From Modestobacter sp. Leaf380 (GTDB taxonomy: Bacteria > Actinomycetota > Actinomycetes > Mycobacteriales > Geodermatophilaceae), in assembly GCF_001424485.1 (NCBI RefSeq), contig NZ_LMQC01000020.1, forward strand, positions 372,001 through 436,000: a stretch of DNA of 64,000 nt, read 5' to 3'. The position numbers and the translations under genes are program-made. Position 1 is the stretch's first letter. Every line of letters starts with the position of its first letter. Positions 15,901 to 25,219 of this stretch are shown in pieces. The notes under the pieces are model-generated. The model did no database searches. It saw only the letters and a program-made list of their open reading frames with translations, and had not been told where the DNA came from.

Positions 15901-16748
15901 AGGCCGCCGTCGGTCTCCGCCGGTTGCGTGACCTGCTGCGCACGCCGACCTCGACCCCGGCCGCGGTCGACCCGCGGCCGGTGGGGCCGTTGCGTGGGGA
16001 GGTCGTGCTGGACCACGTCACGTTCGCCTACGCGGGGGCGGCCACGCCCGCACTGCGCGACGTCAGCCTGCGGGTCGAGCCCGGGGAGACCGTGGCCCTG
16101 GTGGGGGAGACCGGCGCCGGGAAGTCGACCGTGGTCAAGCTGGTGGCCCGGTTCTACGACCCCACGTCCGGCGCGGTGCAGGTGGACGGCGCGGACCTGC
16201 GGGAGCTGGACCTGCTGGGGTACCGGGCCCGGCTCGGGGTCGTGCCGCAGGAGGCCTACCTGTTCGAGGGCACGGTGCGCGACGCGGTCGCCTACGGCCG
16301 GCCCGAGGCGACCGACGCCGAGGTGGAGGCGGCGGCCCGGGCGGTGGGCGCGCACGCGATGGTCACCTCGCTGCCCGAGGGCTACCGGACGCGGGTGGGG
16401 GAGCGCGGCCGGTCGCTGTCGGCCGGTCAGCGCCGGCTGCTGGCGCTGGCCCGGGCGCAGCTGGTCGACCCCGACGTGCTGCTCTTCGACGAGGCCACCG
16501 CCAGCCTGGACCTGGCCACCGAGGCCGCCGTCGACCGGGCCACCGACGCCCTGGCCCACCGGCGCACCACCATCGTCGTCGCGCACCGGCTCACCACCGC
16601 CGCCCGCGCCGACCGGGTCGTCGTGCTGGACCACGGCCGGGTGGTGCAGAGCGGGCCGCACGACGAGCTGGTCGGGGTCGAGGGCCCGTACGCGGTGCTC
16701 TGGGCCGCCTTCACCGCCAGCGAGGACGCCGACCCGCTCATGGACTGA
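12975..16748 (+). CDS. fused two-half ABC exporter (TMD-NBD-TMD-NBD)
   Basis: A single 1257-residue polypeptide containing two complete half-transporters. The first membrane domain spans about 35-330, with its nucleotide-binding domain at about 350-590. A 100-residue acidic, proline-rich linker (about 600-690) precedes the second membrane domain and the second nucleotide-binding domain (about 1005-1245). Domain 1 has Walker A GTSGSGKSS (near 392) and signature LSGGQ (near 496), but Walker B ends LDDATS, Asp replacing the catalytic Glu. Domain 2 has Walker A GETGAGKST, signature altered to LSAGQ, and a normal FDEATA. That is the classic one-degenerate, one-active-site layout of heterodimeric multidrug or lipid exporters. 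GTG start, 51 bp from the divergent FUSC gene. Substrate unknown. Confidence 0.9.
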   Translation: MPPADLQTRPASAPSTTRATPDTPATDRGGWLRRLVGYCLRHRGDLVGAFAAALVGSVIAAGVPLVVRAVVDDVVAGGTRSVAPYVWLLVGAGAVRFGAGFVRRYLAGRLSLDVQYDLRNDVAGALSRLDGPAQDRLQTGQVVSRSISDITLVQGLLAFLPNLAGNALLFVVSIVVMAWLSPLLTLVALAVGPALWWLALRSRRDLFPANWAAQQQAGAVVGDVEAAVTGVRVVKGFGQEDRELDRLDGGARRLFGARMRVVRFTSRYNPALQAVPALGQVGVLGLGGWLALQGSISIGTFLAFATYLAALVSPVRQLAALLVIGQQARAGVERVLEVVDTEPVLRSGPRPVPEGPLSVELDDVAFAFEGGTPVLDGVSLSVRPGETLALIGTSGSGKSSVVSLLSRFYDVTGGAVRVGGVDVRELQTDALRGALGVVFEDDFLFSDTVRANIAFGRPDATDQEVRAAARAAQADGFIGELPEGYDSVVGEQGLTLSGGQRQRVALARALLTDPRVLVLDDATSAVDATVEARIHAALRVGAPQRTTLLVAHRGSTLALADRVAVLDGGRVVDTGTAAELEERSALYRLLLSGVEESEREPEPVPAVGGVDRAAWPEVEAPGRSDDGPVRGAEASIGGRGSAQANAAPTPGLRRLVAALPPTHDEPDVPPARARAADPGFTLAGLLRPFRWALAAALVLTAADAGAQIAVPALVRSGIDSGVAAGSLGALMGITALALGVVLADWAVTIGSTWLTGKTGERLLYTLRVKTFAQLQRLGLDYYERELGGRIMTRMTTDVDALSAFLQTGLTTAVVSVLTLVGVLVALVLLDAELALVLVATLPVLVVATWWFRSRSVPAYTEARERVSAVNARLQEDVAGVRVTQASVRTELSLQVFRERATAYRDVRLRAQRYIATYFPFVEFLSEIAVAAVLLVGAARLTDGTITAGVLVAFLLYVGTFFSPVQSLSQVFDSYQQAAVGLRRLRDLLRTPTSTPAAVDPRPVGPLRGEVVLDHVTFAYAGAATPALRDVSLRVEPGETVALVGETGAGKSTVVKLVARFYDPTSGAVQVDGADLRELDLLGYRARLGVVPQEAYLFEGTVRDAVAYGRPEATDAEVEAAARAVGAHAMVTSLPEGYRTRVGERGRSLSAGQRRLLALARAQLVDPDVLLFDEATASLDLATEAAVDRATDALAHRRTTIVVAHRLTTAARADRVVVLDHGRVVQSGPHDELVGVEGPYAVLWAAFTASEDADPLMD

Positions 16749-16842
16749 CCCGGCCGGGGAGTACCCCGCTGGGCCCGGGTCCGGTAGACACGCACCGCCG
16801 CACACGACCGGGGCCCGTGGGGGCCCAGCCGAGGGAGACGCC

Positions 16843-19236
16843 ATGAGCACCGCCGAGCAGGTCACCCCCGGGTCTCCGCACGCCGCGGACACCCACGACC
16901 TGATCCGGGTCGTGGGCGCCCGGGAGAACAACCTCAAGGACATCAGCGTCCAGATCCCCAAGCGGCGGCTGACGGTCTTCACCGGTGTCTCCGGGTCCGG
17001 CAAGAGCTCACTGGTCTTCGCCACCATCGCCGCGGAGTCCCAGCGGCTGATCAACGAGACCTACCCGGCGTTCCTGCAGGGCTTCATGCCGCACCAGGCC
17101 CGGCCCGACGTCGACGTCCTCGAGGGCCTGACGACGGCGATCATCGTCGACCAGGAGCGGATGGGCGCCAACCCGCGGTCCACGCTGGGCACCGCCACCG
17201 ACGTCAACGCCCTGCTGCGGATCCTCTTCAGCCGGCTCGGCCAGCCCCACATCGGCTCCCCGCAGGCGTTCTCGTTCAACACCGCCACGGTCAGCGGCAA
17301 GGGCGGGCTCACCGTGGAGAAGGGCGACCCGGCCGCCGGACGTGCGGTGGAGCGCAAGGAGTTCCGGGTGCAGGGCGGCATGTGCGCCCGGTGCGAGGGC
17401 CGCGGCTCGGTCACCGACTTCGACCGCGCGGCGCTCTACGACGAGACCAAGACCATCAACGAGGGTGCGCTGACCATCCCCGGCTGGTCGATGGACGGCT
17501 GGCAGGGCCGCATCCTGCGGGGCTGCGGCTTCTTCGACTGCGACAAGCCGATCCGGGACTTCACCGAGCGGGAGCTGCGCGACCTGCTCTACAAGGAGGC
17601 CACCAAGATCAAGGTCGAGGGCATCAACCTGACCTTCCTCGGCATCATCCCGCAGGTCCAGAAGTCCTTCCTGGTCAAGGACGTCGACGCCATGCAGCCC
17701 CACATCCGGGCCTTCGTCGAGCGCGCGGTCACCTTCACCTCCTGCCCGGACTGCGAGGGCACCCGGCTCAACGCCACCGCCCGGTCCTCCAAGGTCGCCG
17801 GGAAGTCGATCGACGAGGTCTGCGCCCTGCAGGTCAGCGATGTCGCCGAGTGGGTCCGCGGGCTGCACGACCCCGGCGTCGCCCCGCTGCTGGAGTCCCT
17901 GCGCGACACCCTGGACGCCTTCACCGACATCGGCCTGGGCTACCTGTCCCTCGACCGCCCGGCCGGGACGTTGTCCGGGGGAGAGGCGCAGCGGACCAAG
18001 CTCATCCGGCACCTGGGCTCCTCGCTCACCGACGTCACCTACGTCTTCGACGAACCGACCATCGGCCTGCACCCGCACGACATCGACCGGATGAACGCCC
18101 TCCTGCTCCAGCTGCGCGACAAGGGCAACACCGTGCTGGTCGTCGAGCACAAGCCCGAGACCATCGCCATCGCCGACCACGTGGTGGACCTGGGCCCACG
18201 GGCCGGCACCGCGGGCGGCGAGATCGTCTACGAGGGCTCGCTGGAGGGACTGCGCTCCAGCGGCACGCTCACCGGACGGCACCTGGACGACCGCGCCCGG
18301 CTCAAGGAGTCGGTGCGCACCCCGACCGGGGTGCTCGAGGTGCGCGGTGCCAGCACGCACAACCTGCGCGACGTCGACGTCGACGTCCCGCTGGGCGTGC
18401 TCACCGTGGTCACCGGCGTCGCCGGGTCGGGCAAGAGCTCGCTGGTGCACGGGTCGGTGGCCGGACGGGAGGGCGTCGTCAGCATCGACCAGGGCGCGAT
18501 CAAGGGCTCCCGGCGGAGCAACCCGGCCACCTACACCGGGGTGCTCGAGCCGCTGCGCAAGGCGTTCGCCAAGGCCAACGGGGTCAAGCCCGCGCTCTTC
18601 AGCGCCAACTCCGAGGGTGCCTGCCCGGCCTGCAACGGAGCCGGCGTGATCATCACCGACATCCCGACGATGGGCACCGTCTCCACCCCCTGCGAGGAGT
18701 GCGAGGGGCGGCGGTTCCAGGCCGCGGTGCTCGAGTACACCCTCGGCGGCAAGAACATCGCCGAGGTCCTGGCCCTGTCGGTGACCGAGGCGCTGGAGTA
18801 CGTCAGCGCGGGTGCGGCGAAGACCCCCGCGGCGCAGAAGGTCCTCGAGCGGATGGTCGACGTCGGCCTGGGCTACCTGACCCTGGGGCAGCCGCTGAAC
18901 ACGCTGTCCGGCGGCGAGCGGCAGCGGCTGAAGCTGGCCACCCAGATGGGAGAGGGCGGGACCGTCTACGTGCTCGACGAGCCGACGACCGGCCTGCACC
19001 TGGCCGACGTCGACCAGTTGCTGGGCCTGCTGGACCGGCTGGTCGACTCGGGGCGGTCCGTCATCGTCATCGAGCACCACCAGGCGGTCATGGCGCACGC
19101 CGACGCGATCATCGACATCGGTCCCGGCGCCGGGCACGACGGCGGCCGGGTCGTCTTCCAGGGGACGCCGGCCGAGCTCGTCGCCGACCGGTCCACCCTC
19201 ACCGGGCAGCACCTGGCGGCCTACGTCGGCGCCTGA
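16843..19236 (+). CDS. UvrA-like ABC ATPase (short UvrA2/drug-resistance type)
   Basis: A 797-residue cytoplasmic DNA-binding ATPase related to excinuclease subunit UvrA but about 150 residues shorter. Walker A GVSGSGKSS (48-56) and LSGGEAQR (377-384) form the first ATPase; a second Walker A GVAGSGKSS and LSGGERQR form the second. Cys-x-x-Cys pairs occur at CARC (181-184), CPDC (301-304), CPAC and CEEC, the last two matching the UvrA DNA-binding zinc finger. The N-terminal region looks too compact for a full UvrB-binding domain. UvrA2-type proteins are linked to DNA damage or drug tolerance; this protein's role is not shown by sequence. ATG with a GAGGGAGA ribosome site. Confidence 0.85.
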   Translation: MSTAEQVTPGSPHAADTHDLIRVVGARENNLKDISVQIPKRRLTVFTGVSGSGKSSLVFATIAAESQRLINETYPAFLQGFMPHQARPDVDVLEGLTTAIIVDQERMGANPRSTLGTATDVNALLRILFSRLGQPHIGSPQAFSFNTATVSGKGGLTVEKGDPAAGRAVERKEFRVQGGMCARCEGRGSVTDFDRAALYDETKTINEGALTIPGWSMDGWQGRILRGCGFFDCDKPIRDFTERELRDLLYKEATKIKVEGINLTFLGIIPQVQKSFLVKDVDAMQPHIRAFVERAVTFTSCPDCEGTRLNATARSSKVAGKSIDEVCALQVSDVAEWVRGLHDPGVAPLLESLRDTLDAFTDIGLGYLSLDRPAGTLSGGEAQRTKLIRHLGSSLTDVTYVFDEPTIGLHPHDIDRMNALLLQLRDKGNTVLVVEHKPETIAIADHVVDLGPRAGTAGGEIVYEGSLEGLRSSGTLTGRHLDDRARLKESVRTPTGVLEVRGASTHNLRDVDVDVPLGVLTVVTGVAGSGKSSLVHGSVAGREGVVSIDQGAIKGSRRSNPATYTGVLEPLRKAFAKANGVKPALFSANSEGACPACNGAGVIITDIPTMGTVSTPCEECEGRRFQAAVLEYTLGGKNIAEVLALSVTEALEYVSAGAAKTPAAQKVLERMVDVGLGYLTLGQPLNTLSGGERQRLKLATQMGEGGTVYVLDEPTTGLHLADVDQLLGLLDRLVDSGRSVIVIEHHQAVMAHADAIIDIGPGAGHDGGRVVFQGTPAELVADRSTLTGQHLAAYVGA

Positions 19237-19481
19237 CCCGGGCGTTCCCGGACGCCTCGTGGCAGAGCGCCGGTCGGGACGGTCGTCGCCGTGGTCGACT
19301 CGTGAGATCTGCCACAGGAGGACCGGGCCCGGTGCACCCGTCCGGGAGGTGTCCGCAGTGCGAACCCCAGGCGATGAGCACCGCGTCCCGTGAACCGGAA
19401 GGTCAGCACCCCACCCCCGCGGGGGCGGGGTGGCCGCGCATGACAGGCCGAGCCCAGGAAGCTCACCTACAGTCCGGTCCT
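19237..19481. other. intergenic region with two inverted repeats
   Basis: No gene is apparent in these 245 bp. Arms GTGGCAGA (19259-19266) and TCTGCCAC (19308-19315) form an 8-bp inverted repeat with a 41-base interior. A second near-palindrome, CACCCCACCCCCG with CGGGGGCGGGGTG (19407-19432), has one mismatch. The first could be the terminator of the UvrA-like gene. Confidence 0.4.
19468..19473 (+). promoter_or_regulatory. candidate -10 box (TACAGT) for a leaderless start
   Basis: TACAGT fits the actinobacterial TANNNT pattern and ends eight bases before the GTG at 19482, a spacing expected when transcription and translation start at the same base. Used to choose the Nif3-like start. Confidence 0.45.
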
Positions 19482-20714
19482 GTGGCACTCCCGGCGCACG
19501 ACGGTGCGATCTCCGACCCGATGGCGACGGTCCGGGAGCTCCCGCTCCCCGGTGCCCCGCTCGCCGAGGTCGTCGCGGCCCTGGAGGCGCGGTACGACCC
19601 GGCGCTGGCCGAGGACTGGGACGCCGTCGGCCTGGTCTGCGGTGACCCGGCCGAGGCCGTCCGCTCCGTGCTCTTCGCCGTGGACCCCACCGCCGCGGTC
19701 GTGGACGAGGCGATCGAGTCCGGCGTCGACCTCGTCGTCACCCACCACCCGCTGCTGCTGACCCCCGTGCACGGCGTCCCCGCCGACGACCCCAAGGGCG
19801 CGATCGTGCACCGGCTCATCCGGGCCGGCATCGGGCTCTTCGTGGCGCACACCAACGCCGACCGGGCCGCCGACCACGGTGTCAACGACGCTCTCGCCGC
19901 GGCCCTGGGCGTGGGCGGCACGGTCCCCCTGGAGTCGGTGGCGGCACCGCTCACCGACACCCTCGTCGTGTTCTCCCCGGTCCAGGACAGCGACCGGCTC
20001 GTCGACGCCCTGTCCGCCGCAGGCGCCGGCGTCATCGGGGACTACACCCGCTGCGCCTGGCAGACCACCGGCACCGGCACCTTCATCCCCGGCGACGAGA
20101 CGCACCCCGCCATCGGCTCGCACGGCACCCTCGAGCGGGTTCCGGAGACCCGGCTGGAGATGGTCGTGCCGCGCGCCCAGCGCGAGGAGGTCGTCCGCGC
20201 CCTGCACGAGTGGCACCCCTACGAGGACCCGGGCTACGCCTTCTTCGAGAACTCCTCGACCCCCACCCGGGCGGGCCTGGGCCGGCTCGGCACGCTCAAC
20301 CACCCGATCACCCTGCGCGAGTTCGCCGAGCGGGCGGCCGCCGTGCTGCCGGCGACCGCGGCCGGCGTCCGGGTGGCGGGTGACCCGGACCGCCTGGTAC
20401 GCACGGTCGCCGTCTGCGGCGGGAGCGGTGGTTCGCTGATGGCCGCGGCCGCTGCAGCGGGCGCCGACGTCTTCTTGACCAGCGACCTCAAGCACCACCC
20501 GGTGTCCGAGGCGATGGAGGTCGCCGGGCCGGCGCTGTGCGAGGTGGCCCACTACGCCTCCGAGTGGCCCTGGCTCCCGGTGGCCGCCGACGTGCTGCAC
20601 CGCGACCTGGGCGCGCGCGTCGACGTCGCCGTCAGCCGGCGCCGCACCGACCCGTGGACCCTGCACGTCCCCCAGGCCGCGTACGCCGAGGTCGGCGGCA
20701 GCTCCGCAGGCTGA
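19482..20714 (+). CDS. Nif3-like dinuclear metal centre protein
   Basis: A 410-residue cytoplasmic protein of the Nif3/YbgI/YqfO family, which forms hexameric toroids with a two-metal site and has been proposed to act as a GTP cyclohydrolase I type 2. Metal-binding motifs are present: DLVVTHHPLLL supplies the His pair, VAHTNADRA supplies His and Asp, and the C-terminal LCEVAHYASEWP supplies His and Glu. A PII/CutA-like insertion (about 225-300, WHPYEDPGYAFF) divides the two halves, as in longer bacterial members. Start is uncertain: GTG 19482 is backed by a leaderless promoter, ATG 19521 would give 397 residues. First gene of a conserved trio with the zinc-ribbon protein and RNase H/phosphatase. 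Confidence 0.88.
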   Translation: MALPAHDGAISDPMATVRELPLPGAPLAEVVAALEARYDPALAEDWDAVGLVCGDPAEAVRSVLFAVDPTAAVVDEAIESGVDLVVTHHPLLLTPVHGVPADDPKGAIVHRLIRAGIGLFVAHTNADRAADHGVNDALAAALGVGGTVPLESVAAPLTDTLVVFSPVQDSDRLVDALSAAGAGVIGDYTRCAWQTTGTGTFIPGDETHPAIGSHGTLERVPETRLEMVVPRAQREEVVRALHEWHPYEDPGYAFFENSSTPTRAGLGRLGTLNHPITLREFAERAAAVLPATAAGVRVAGDPDRLVRTVAVCGGSGGSLMAAAAAAGADVFLTSDLKHHPVSEAMEVAGPALCEVAHYASEWPWLPVAADVLHRDLGARVDVAVSRRRTDPWTLHVPQAAYAEVGGSSAG

Positions 20715-20775
20715 GTCCCAACGCCCTGTGGGGACGCCGGTGCCGGCGCCGGTGGGTGACCCCGCCCGACGCAGG

Positions 20776-20781
20776 TAGGTT
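20776..20781 (+). promoter_or_regulatory. candidate -10 box (TAGGTT) for a leaderless start
   Basis: TAGGTT is followed by six bases and then the GTG at 20788. There is no ribosome site in front of that GTG, which supports a leaderless mRNA for the zinc-ribbon gene. Confidence 0.5.
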
Positions 20782-20787
20782 GGACGG

Positions 20788-21528
20788 GTGCAGGCCGACC
20801 ACTTCGACCAGCAGAGACTGCTGGCACTCGCCGCGGAGGACGTCGCGCTCGCGCAACTCGCCCACCGCCGGCGCACCCTTCCCGAGAACGCCGCCGTGAC
20901 CGCCGCGGAGGAGGCCCAGCGGGCCTTCTCCGCCGACGTCGTGCGCGCGCAGACCGAGGTCCGTGACCTCGACCGTGAGCAGAAGCGGTTGGAGGCCGAC
21001 GTCGACACGGTCCGGGCCCGCTCGGCCCGCGACCAGCAGAAGCTGGACTCCGGGGCGGCGACGCCCAAGGAGATGACCAGCCTGCAGCAGGAGATGGAGT
21101 CCCTGGCCCGCCGTCAGGGCGACCTGGAGGACCAGGTGCTCGAGCTGATGGAGCGCCGGGAGGCCGCCGACGCCACCCTGGCCACCGCCCAGGCCGGTCT
21201 GGAGGGGGCCCAGGCCGAGCAGGCCCGGGCCGAGGAGCTCCGCGACGCGGCACTGGCCGAGGTCGCCGAGGGCGAGCAGACCCACACCGTCAAGCGCGGC
21301 GAGGTGGCTGCGACCGTCCCGGCGCCGCTGCTGGCCCTCTACGACCGGGTCGCCAAGCAGACCGGGTCCACCGGTGCCGCCCCGCTGCACGCCCGTCGCT
21401 GCGAGGGCTGCCGGATCGAGCTGTACGGCACCGAGCTCGCCGCCGCCCGCAACGCCGACCCGCACCTGGTGCTGCGCTGCGAGAACTGCAACCGGATCCT
21501 GGTCCGCACCGCCGAGTCCGGGCTGTGA
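20788..21528 (+). CDS. coiled-coil C4 zinc-ribbon protein
   Basis: A 246-residue protein. Residues about 35-165 form a long coiled coil rich in Glu, Arg, Ala and Leu. The C-terminus is a C4 zinc ribbon, Cys-x-x-Cys in RRCEGCRIEL and again in LRCENCNRIL (about 206-236). This is the zf-RING_7/DUF164 family (M. tuberculosis Rv2229c). The protein's molecular job is not settled; nucleic acid binding has been suggested. Its stop overlaps the next start (GTGA), so it is coupled to the RNase H/phosphatase gene, an association conserved in actinobacteria. Confidence 0.87.
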   Translation: MQADHFDQQRLLALAAEDVALAQLAHRRRTLPENAAVTAAEEAQRAFSADVVRAQTEVRDLDREQKRLEADVDTVRARSARDQQKLDSGAATPKEMTSLQQEMESLARRQGDLEDQVLELMERREAADATLATAQAGLEGAQAEQARAEELRDAALAEVAEGEQTHTVKRGEVAATVPAPLLALYDRVAKQTGSTGAAPLHARRCEGCRIELYGTELAAARNADPHLVLRCENCNRILVRTAESGL

Positions 21529-22619
21529 GCCGGCGCCTCCTCATCGAGGCCGACGGAGGGTCCCGGGGCAACCCGGGGCCGGCCGGCTACGGCGCACTGG
21601 TCAAGGACGCCGACACCGGCGCACTGCTCGCCGAGCGGGCCGCCTCGGTCGGCCGGGCCACCAACAACGTGGCCGAGTACGGCGGCCTGGTCGCCGGCCT
21701 CGAGGCCGCGCTGGGCATCGACCCCACCGCTTCGGTGGAGGTCCGGATGGACTCCAAGCTGGTCGTCGAGCAGATGTCGGGCCGCTGGCAGATCAAGCAC
21801 CCGGACATGAAGAAGCTGGCCGTCCAGGCCCGCGACATCGCCCGCCAGCTCGGTCAGGTTCGCTACACCTGGATCCCGCGCGCGCAGAACTCCGCCGCCG
21901 ACGCGCTGGCCAACTCCGCGATGGACGGCCGGCCGGTGCACCGGGACCTCGAGGCGCCCTCGGTCGTGGTCGAGGACGCCGCCCCGCCCGCGCCGCCGGC
22001 CCCCGTCGTCACCACCACGACGCACCTGCTCCGGCACGGCCGCACGCTGCACACCCCGGACCGCCGGTTCTCCGGCAGCTCCGACCTGGACCTGTCCGAC
22101 CTGGGCCGGGCCGACGCCGCCGCCGCTGCGGCCGCGGTGGCCGGGCTGGGCATCGACGTCATCGTGTCCTCCCCGCTCAAGCGGTGCCGGCAGACCGCCG
22201 GTGCCGTCGCCGAGGTGCTCGACCAGGGCATCGAGGTCGACCGGGACCTGCGCGAGCTGGACTTCGGCGGCTGGGAGGGCCTCACCGCCGCCGAGGCGCT
22301 GGCCGCGAACCCGCTGGCGTTCCGGCGCTGGCGCACCGCTGTCGACGTCCGCCCGCCCGGTGGGGAGTCCGTCGTCGACGTCTCCACCCGGGTCGCGGCC
22401 GCCCGCGCCCGGATCCTGGAGCGGCACGCGGGCAAGACCGTCCTGCTGGTCACCCACGTGACGCCGATCAAGCTGATGCTGGCGGCCGGCCTGGGCGTCG
22501 GCGACGAGGTCGTCTACAAGGTGTTCCTGGAGGCGGCGTCGCTGTCGACGGTCACCTGGACCTCCGACGGCGGGAGCTCCGTCCGGCTGGTCAACGACAC
22601 CAGCCACCTGCGGGGCTGA
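21525..22619 (+). CDS. bifunctional RNase H / histidine phosphatase (CobC-like)
   Basis: A 364-residue fusion. Residues 1-135 are RNase HI, which cleaves RNA in RNA-DNA hybrids: Asp9 in EADGGSRGNPGP, Glu in NNVAEYGG, Asp in RMDSKLVVEQ and Asp in SAADALAN supply the four acidic catalytic residues. After a Pro-Ala linker, residues about 160-364 are a phosphoglycerate-mutase-type phosphatase with the LLRHGRT motif and a second His in LLVTHVTP. The same fusion exists as Rv2228c in M. tuberculosis, where the C-terminal half has acid phosphatase or alpha-ribazole phosphatase activity. GTG start coupled to the zinc-ribbon gene. Confidence 0.93.
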   Translation: MSRRLLIEADGGSRGNPGPAGYGALVKDADTGALLAERAASVGRATNNVAEYGGLVAGLEAALGIDPTASVEVRMDSKLVVEQMSGRWQIKHPDMKKLAVQARDIARQLGQVRYTWIPRAQNSAADALANSAMDGRPVHRDLEAPSVVVEDAAPPAPPAPVVTTTTHLLRHGRTLHTPDRRFSGSSDLDLSDLGRADAAAAAAAVAGLGIDVIVSSPLKRCRQTAGAVAEVLDQGIEVDRDLRELDFGGWEGLTAAEALAANPLAFRRWRTAVDVRPPGGESVVDVSTRVAAARARILERHAGKTVLLVTHVTPIKLMLAAGLGVGDEVVYKVFLEAASLSTVTWTSDGGSSVRLVNDTSHLRG

Positions 22620-22640
22620 AGGCCCCACAGGCGGCACCCC

Positions 22641-23383
<743 letters not shown>

Positions 23384-23387
<4 letters not shown>

Positions 23388-24298
23388 AGGACGCTCCCGC
23401 TCTGCTGACGACGACGGGCCCGGGCGGCGACGCCGTCCGCGATCCGCGCCGAGGGGACGGCGAGCAGCACGAACAGCAGCCCGGCCACCACGTAGGGGGT
23501 GAAGTTGAAGGTCTGGCCGACCTCGATCTGCGCGGCTCGGACGGCGTCGACCGCGCCGAGCACCGAGATGAGGCCGACGTCCTTCTGCAGGGCGACGAAG
23601 TCGTTGAGCAGCGCCGGGGTGACGTTGCGGACGGCCTGGGGCAGCACAACGATCCGGGTCGTCTGCCGGTGCGAGAGGCCCAGCGAGCGGGCGGCAGCGC
23701 GCTGGCTGGGGTGCACCGACTCGATGCCCGCCCGGAAGACCTCCGCGACGTAGGCCGAGTAGGTCAGCACGATCGCCAGCGTGCCCAGCACGAAGGGCGA
23801 GGTGGGGAGCCCCTGCAGCCGCAGCGCGGGCAGGCCGAAGCCGACCAGGTACAGCGTGATGATCAGCGGCATGCCGCGGAAGAGGTCCACGTAGCCGGTG
23901 GCCAGCAGTCGGAGCGGGGCGAACGCCGGGCCGCGCAGGGTGCGCAGCACGGCGATGCCCAGGCCCAGCACCAGCACGCACAGCCCGCCGATGACCAGCA
24001 CCTGCACGTTGAGCCAGAGCCCGCGCAGGATGTCGGGGAAGGCCTCGCGGGCGTTGGACAGCGAGAAGAACGTCGTCTGCACCCGGGGCCAGCCGGGGGA
24101 GTTGGTGACCCCGACGTAGACGACGACCGCGAACACCAGGGTCGACACCAGCGCGACCAGGGTGGAGCGCCGAGACCGGCGGGCCCGGAAGGCCCGCCGG
24201 TCCAGCTCGAGCTGCGACGGCGCCGGGAGCCCCGGGGCGCCGCCGGTCAGGGACGCGGTCAGTTCAGGACCGGGGCGTCGGCGGCGTCGGAGAGCCAC
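23384..24298 (-). CDS. amino-acid ABC transporter, permease
   Basis: A 304-residue inner-membrane permease of the His/Glu/Gln/Arg family. The soluble Arg-rich N-terminus (1-45) is followed by five or six membrane helices. The EAA loop that contacts the ATPase is visible as AAARSLGLSHRQTTRIVVLPQAVR. A longer periplasmic loop (about 66-85) after the first helix resembles the extended HisM/GlnP type. The GTG at 24298 overlaps the binding-protein gene by 40 bp; no good later start exists before the first helix. A single permease gene suggests a homodimeric channel. Confidence 0.9.
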
Positions 24299-25128
24299 TG
24301 CTGCTGCAGGTCGGCCAGCGTGCCGTCCTCCTCCAGGGCGTCCACGGCCTGGGTGACGCAGTCGGTCAGCGGGGAGTCCTTGCTCAGCAGCAGACCGAAC
24401 TGGTCGCCGGACTCACCGGAGTCCGCGACCTGACCGACGATGACGCCGTCGTCCAGCTCGGCACTGCTGATGAAGAAGGCGGTCGGCAGGTCCACGACGA
24501 TGGCGTCGACCTGGCCGTTCTGCAGGGCGAGCTTGGCGTCGTCGTTGGTGTTGAACACGACCGGGTCGGTGGTCGGGTCGATGACGTCGGTCAGCACGGT
24601 GAGGCTGGTGGTCGCCACCTGGGCGCCCAGGCGCAGGTCGCGCAGGTCGTCGAGGGAGGTCGCGCCCTCGGCCGCCGAGCCACCGACGGTGACGACGGCC
24701 TGGGTGGCCGTGTAGTACGGCGAGGAGAAGTCGACGGCCTGGCGGCGCTCGTCGTTGATCGTGAACTGGTTGACGTCGAAGTCGAAGGGCTTGTCGCCGG
24801 GGGAGATGGCCGAGTTGAACGGCACCCGGGTCCACTCGACCTGGTCCTCGGAGTACCCGAGCTGCTCGGCGACGGCGTAGGCCACCGCGGACTCGTAGCC
24901 CTGGCCGTTGGTCGGGTCGTCGTCGACGACCCACGGCTCGTAGGCCGGCTCGTCGGTGGCGATGGTGAGGGTGTCCTCGGCGACGGTGTCCAGGTCGGCG
25001 GGGGCGCAGGACCCACCGCCGCTGCCCCCGGAGGCGGAGGAGTCGGTGGAGGACTCCTGCGGGGCGCACGCGGTGACCGCGAGGGTCGCGGAGGCGAGGA
25101 GGGCGAGGGCGAGCGGACGACGGCGCAT
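24259..25128 (-). CDS. amino-acid ABC transporter, substrate-binding lipoprotein
   Basis: A 289-residue extracellular binding lipoprotein. Its 20-residue signal peptide ends in a lipobox, LAVTAC, with Cys at about 21, followed by a Ser/Gly-rich tether. The two-lobe fold (SBP family 3) is marked by TLTIATDEPAYEPWV, GYESAVAYAVAEQLG and FDFDVNQFTINDERRQAVDFSSPYY. ATG at 25126-25128. A 14-bp element, CTCAAG-AG-CTTGAG at 25141-25154, sits just upstream and may be an operator or a leader hairpin. Substrate not identifiable beyond polar amino acid or related compound. Confidence 0.9.
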   Translation of the reverse strand: MRRRPLALALLASATLAVTACAPQESSTDSSASGGSGGGSCAPADLDTVAEDTLTIATDEPAYEPWVVDDDPTNGQGYESAVAYAVAEQLGYSEDQVEWTRVPFNSAISPGDKPFDFDVNQFTINDERRQAVDFSSPYYTATQAVVTVGGSAAEGATSLDDLRDLRLGAQVATTSLTVLTDVIDPTTDPVVFNTNDDAKLALQNGQVDAIVVDLPTAFFISSAELDDGVIVGQVADSGESGDQFGLLLSKDSPLTDCVTQAVDALEEDGTLADLQQQWLSDAADAPVLN

Positions 25129-25140
25129 GGAGGTCAGGTC

Positions 25141-25154
25141 CTCAAGAGCTTGAG
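25141..25154. promoter_or_regulatory. inverted repeat ahead of the amino-acid ABC operon
   Basis: Arms CTCAAG and CTTGAG flank two bases, 13-26 bp upstream of the binding-protein ATG, in the divergent gap to nadA. A repressor site or a leader hairpin is possible. Confidence 0.3.
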
Positions 25155-25219
25155 CATCGGGTGAACCCGCAGATCGTACGGTCAGGGCGGCCGCCGGTGT
25201 CCCCGCCGGACGGGGGATC

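Noticed and set aside
13911-17054. Minus-strand open frame of over 1000 codons opposite the ABC exporter
   Set aside because: Antisense shadow; no recognisable motifs, His/Gln/Arg-rich composition typical of reverse reading.
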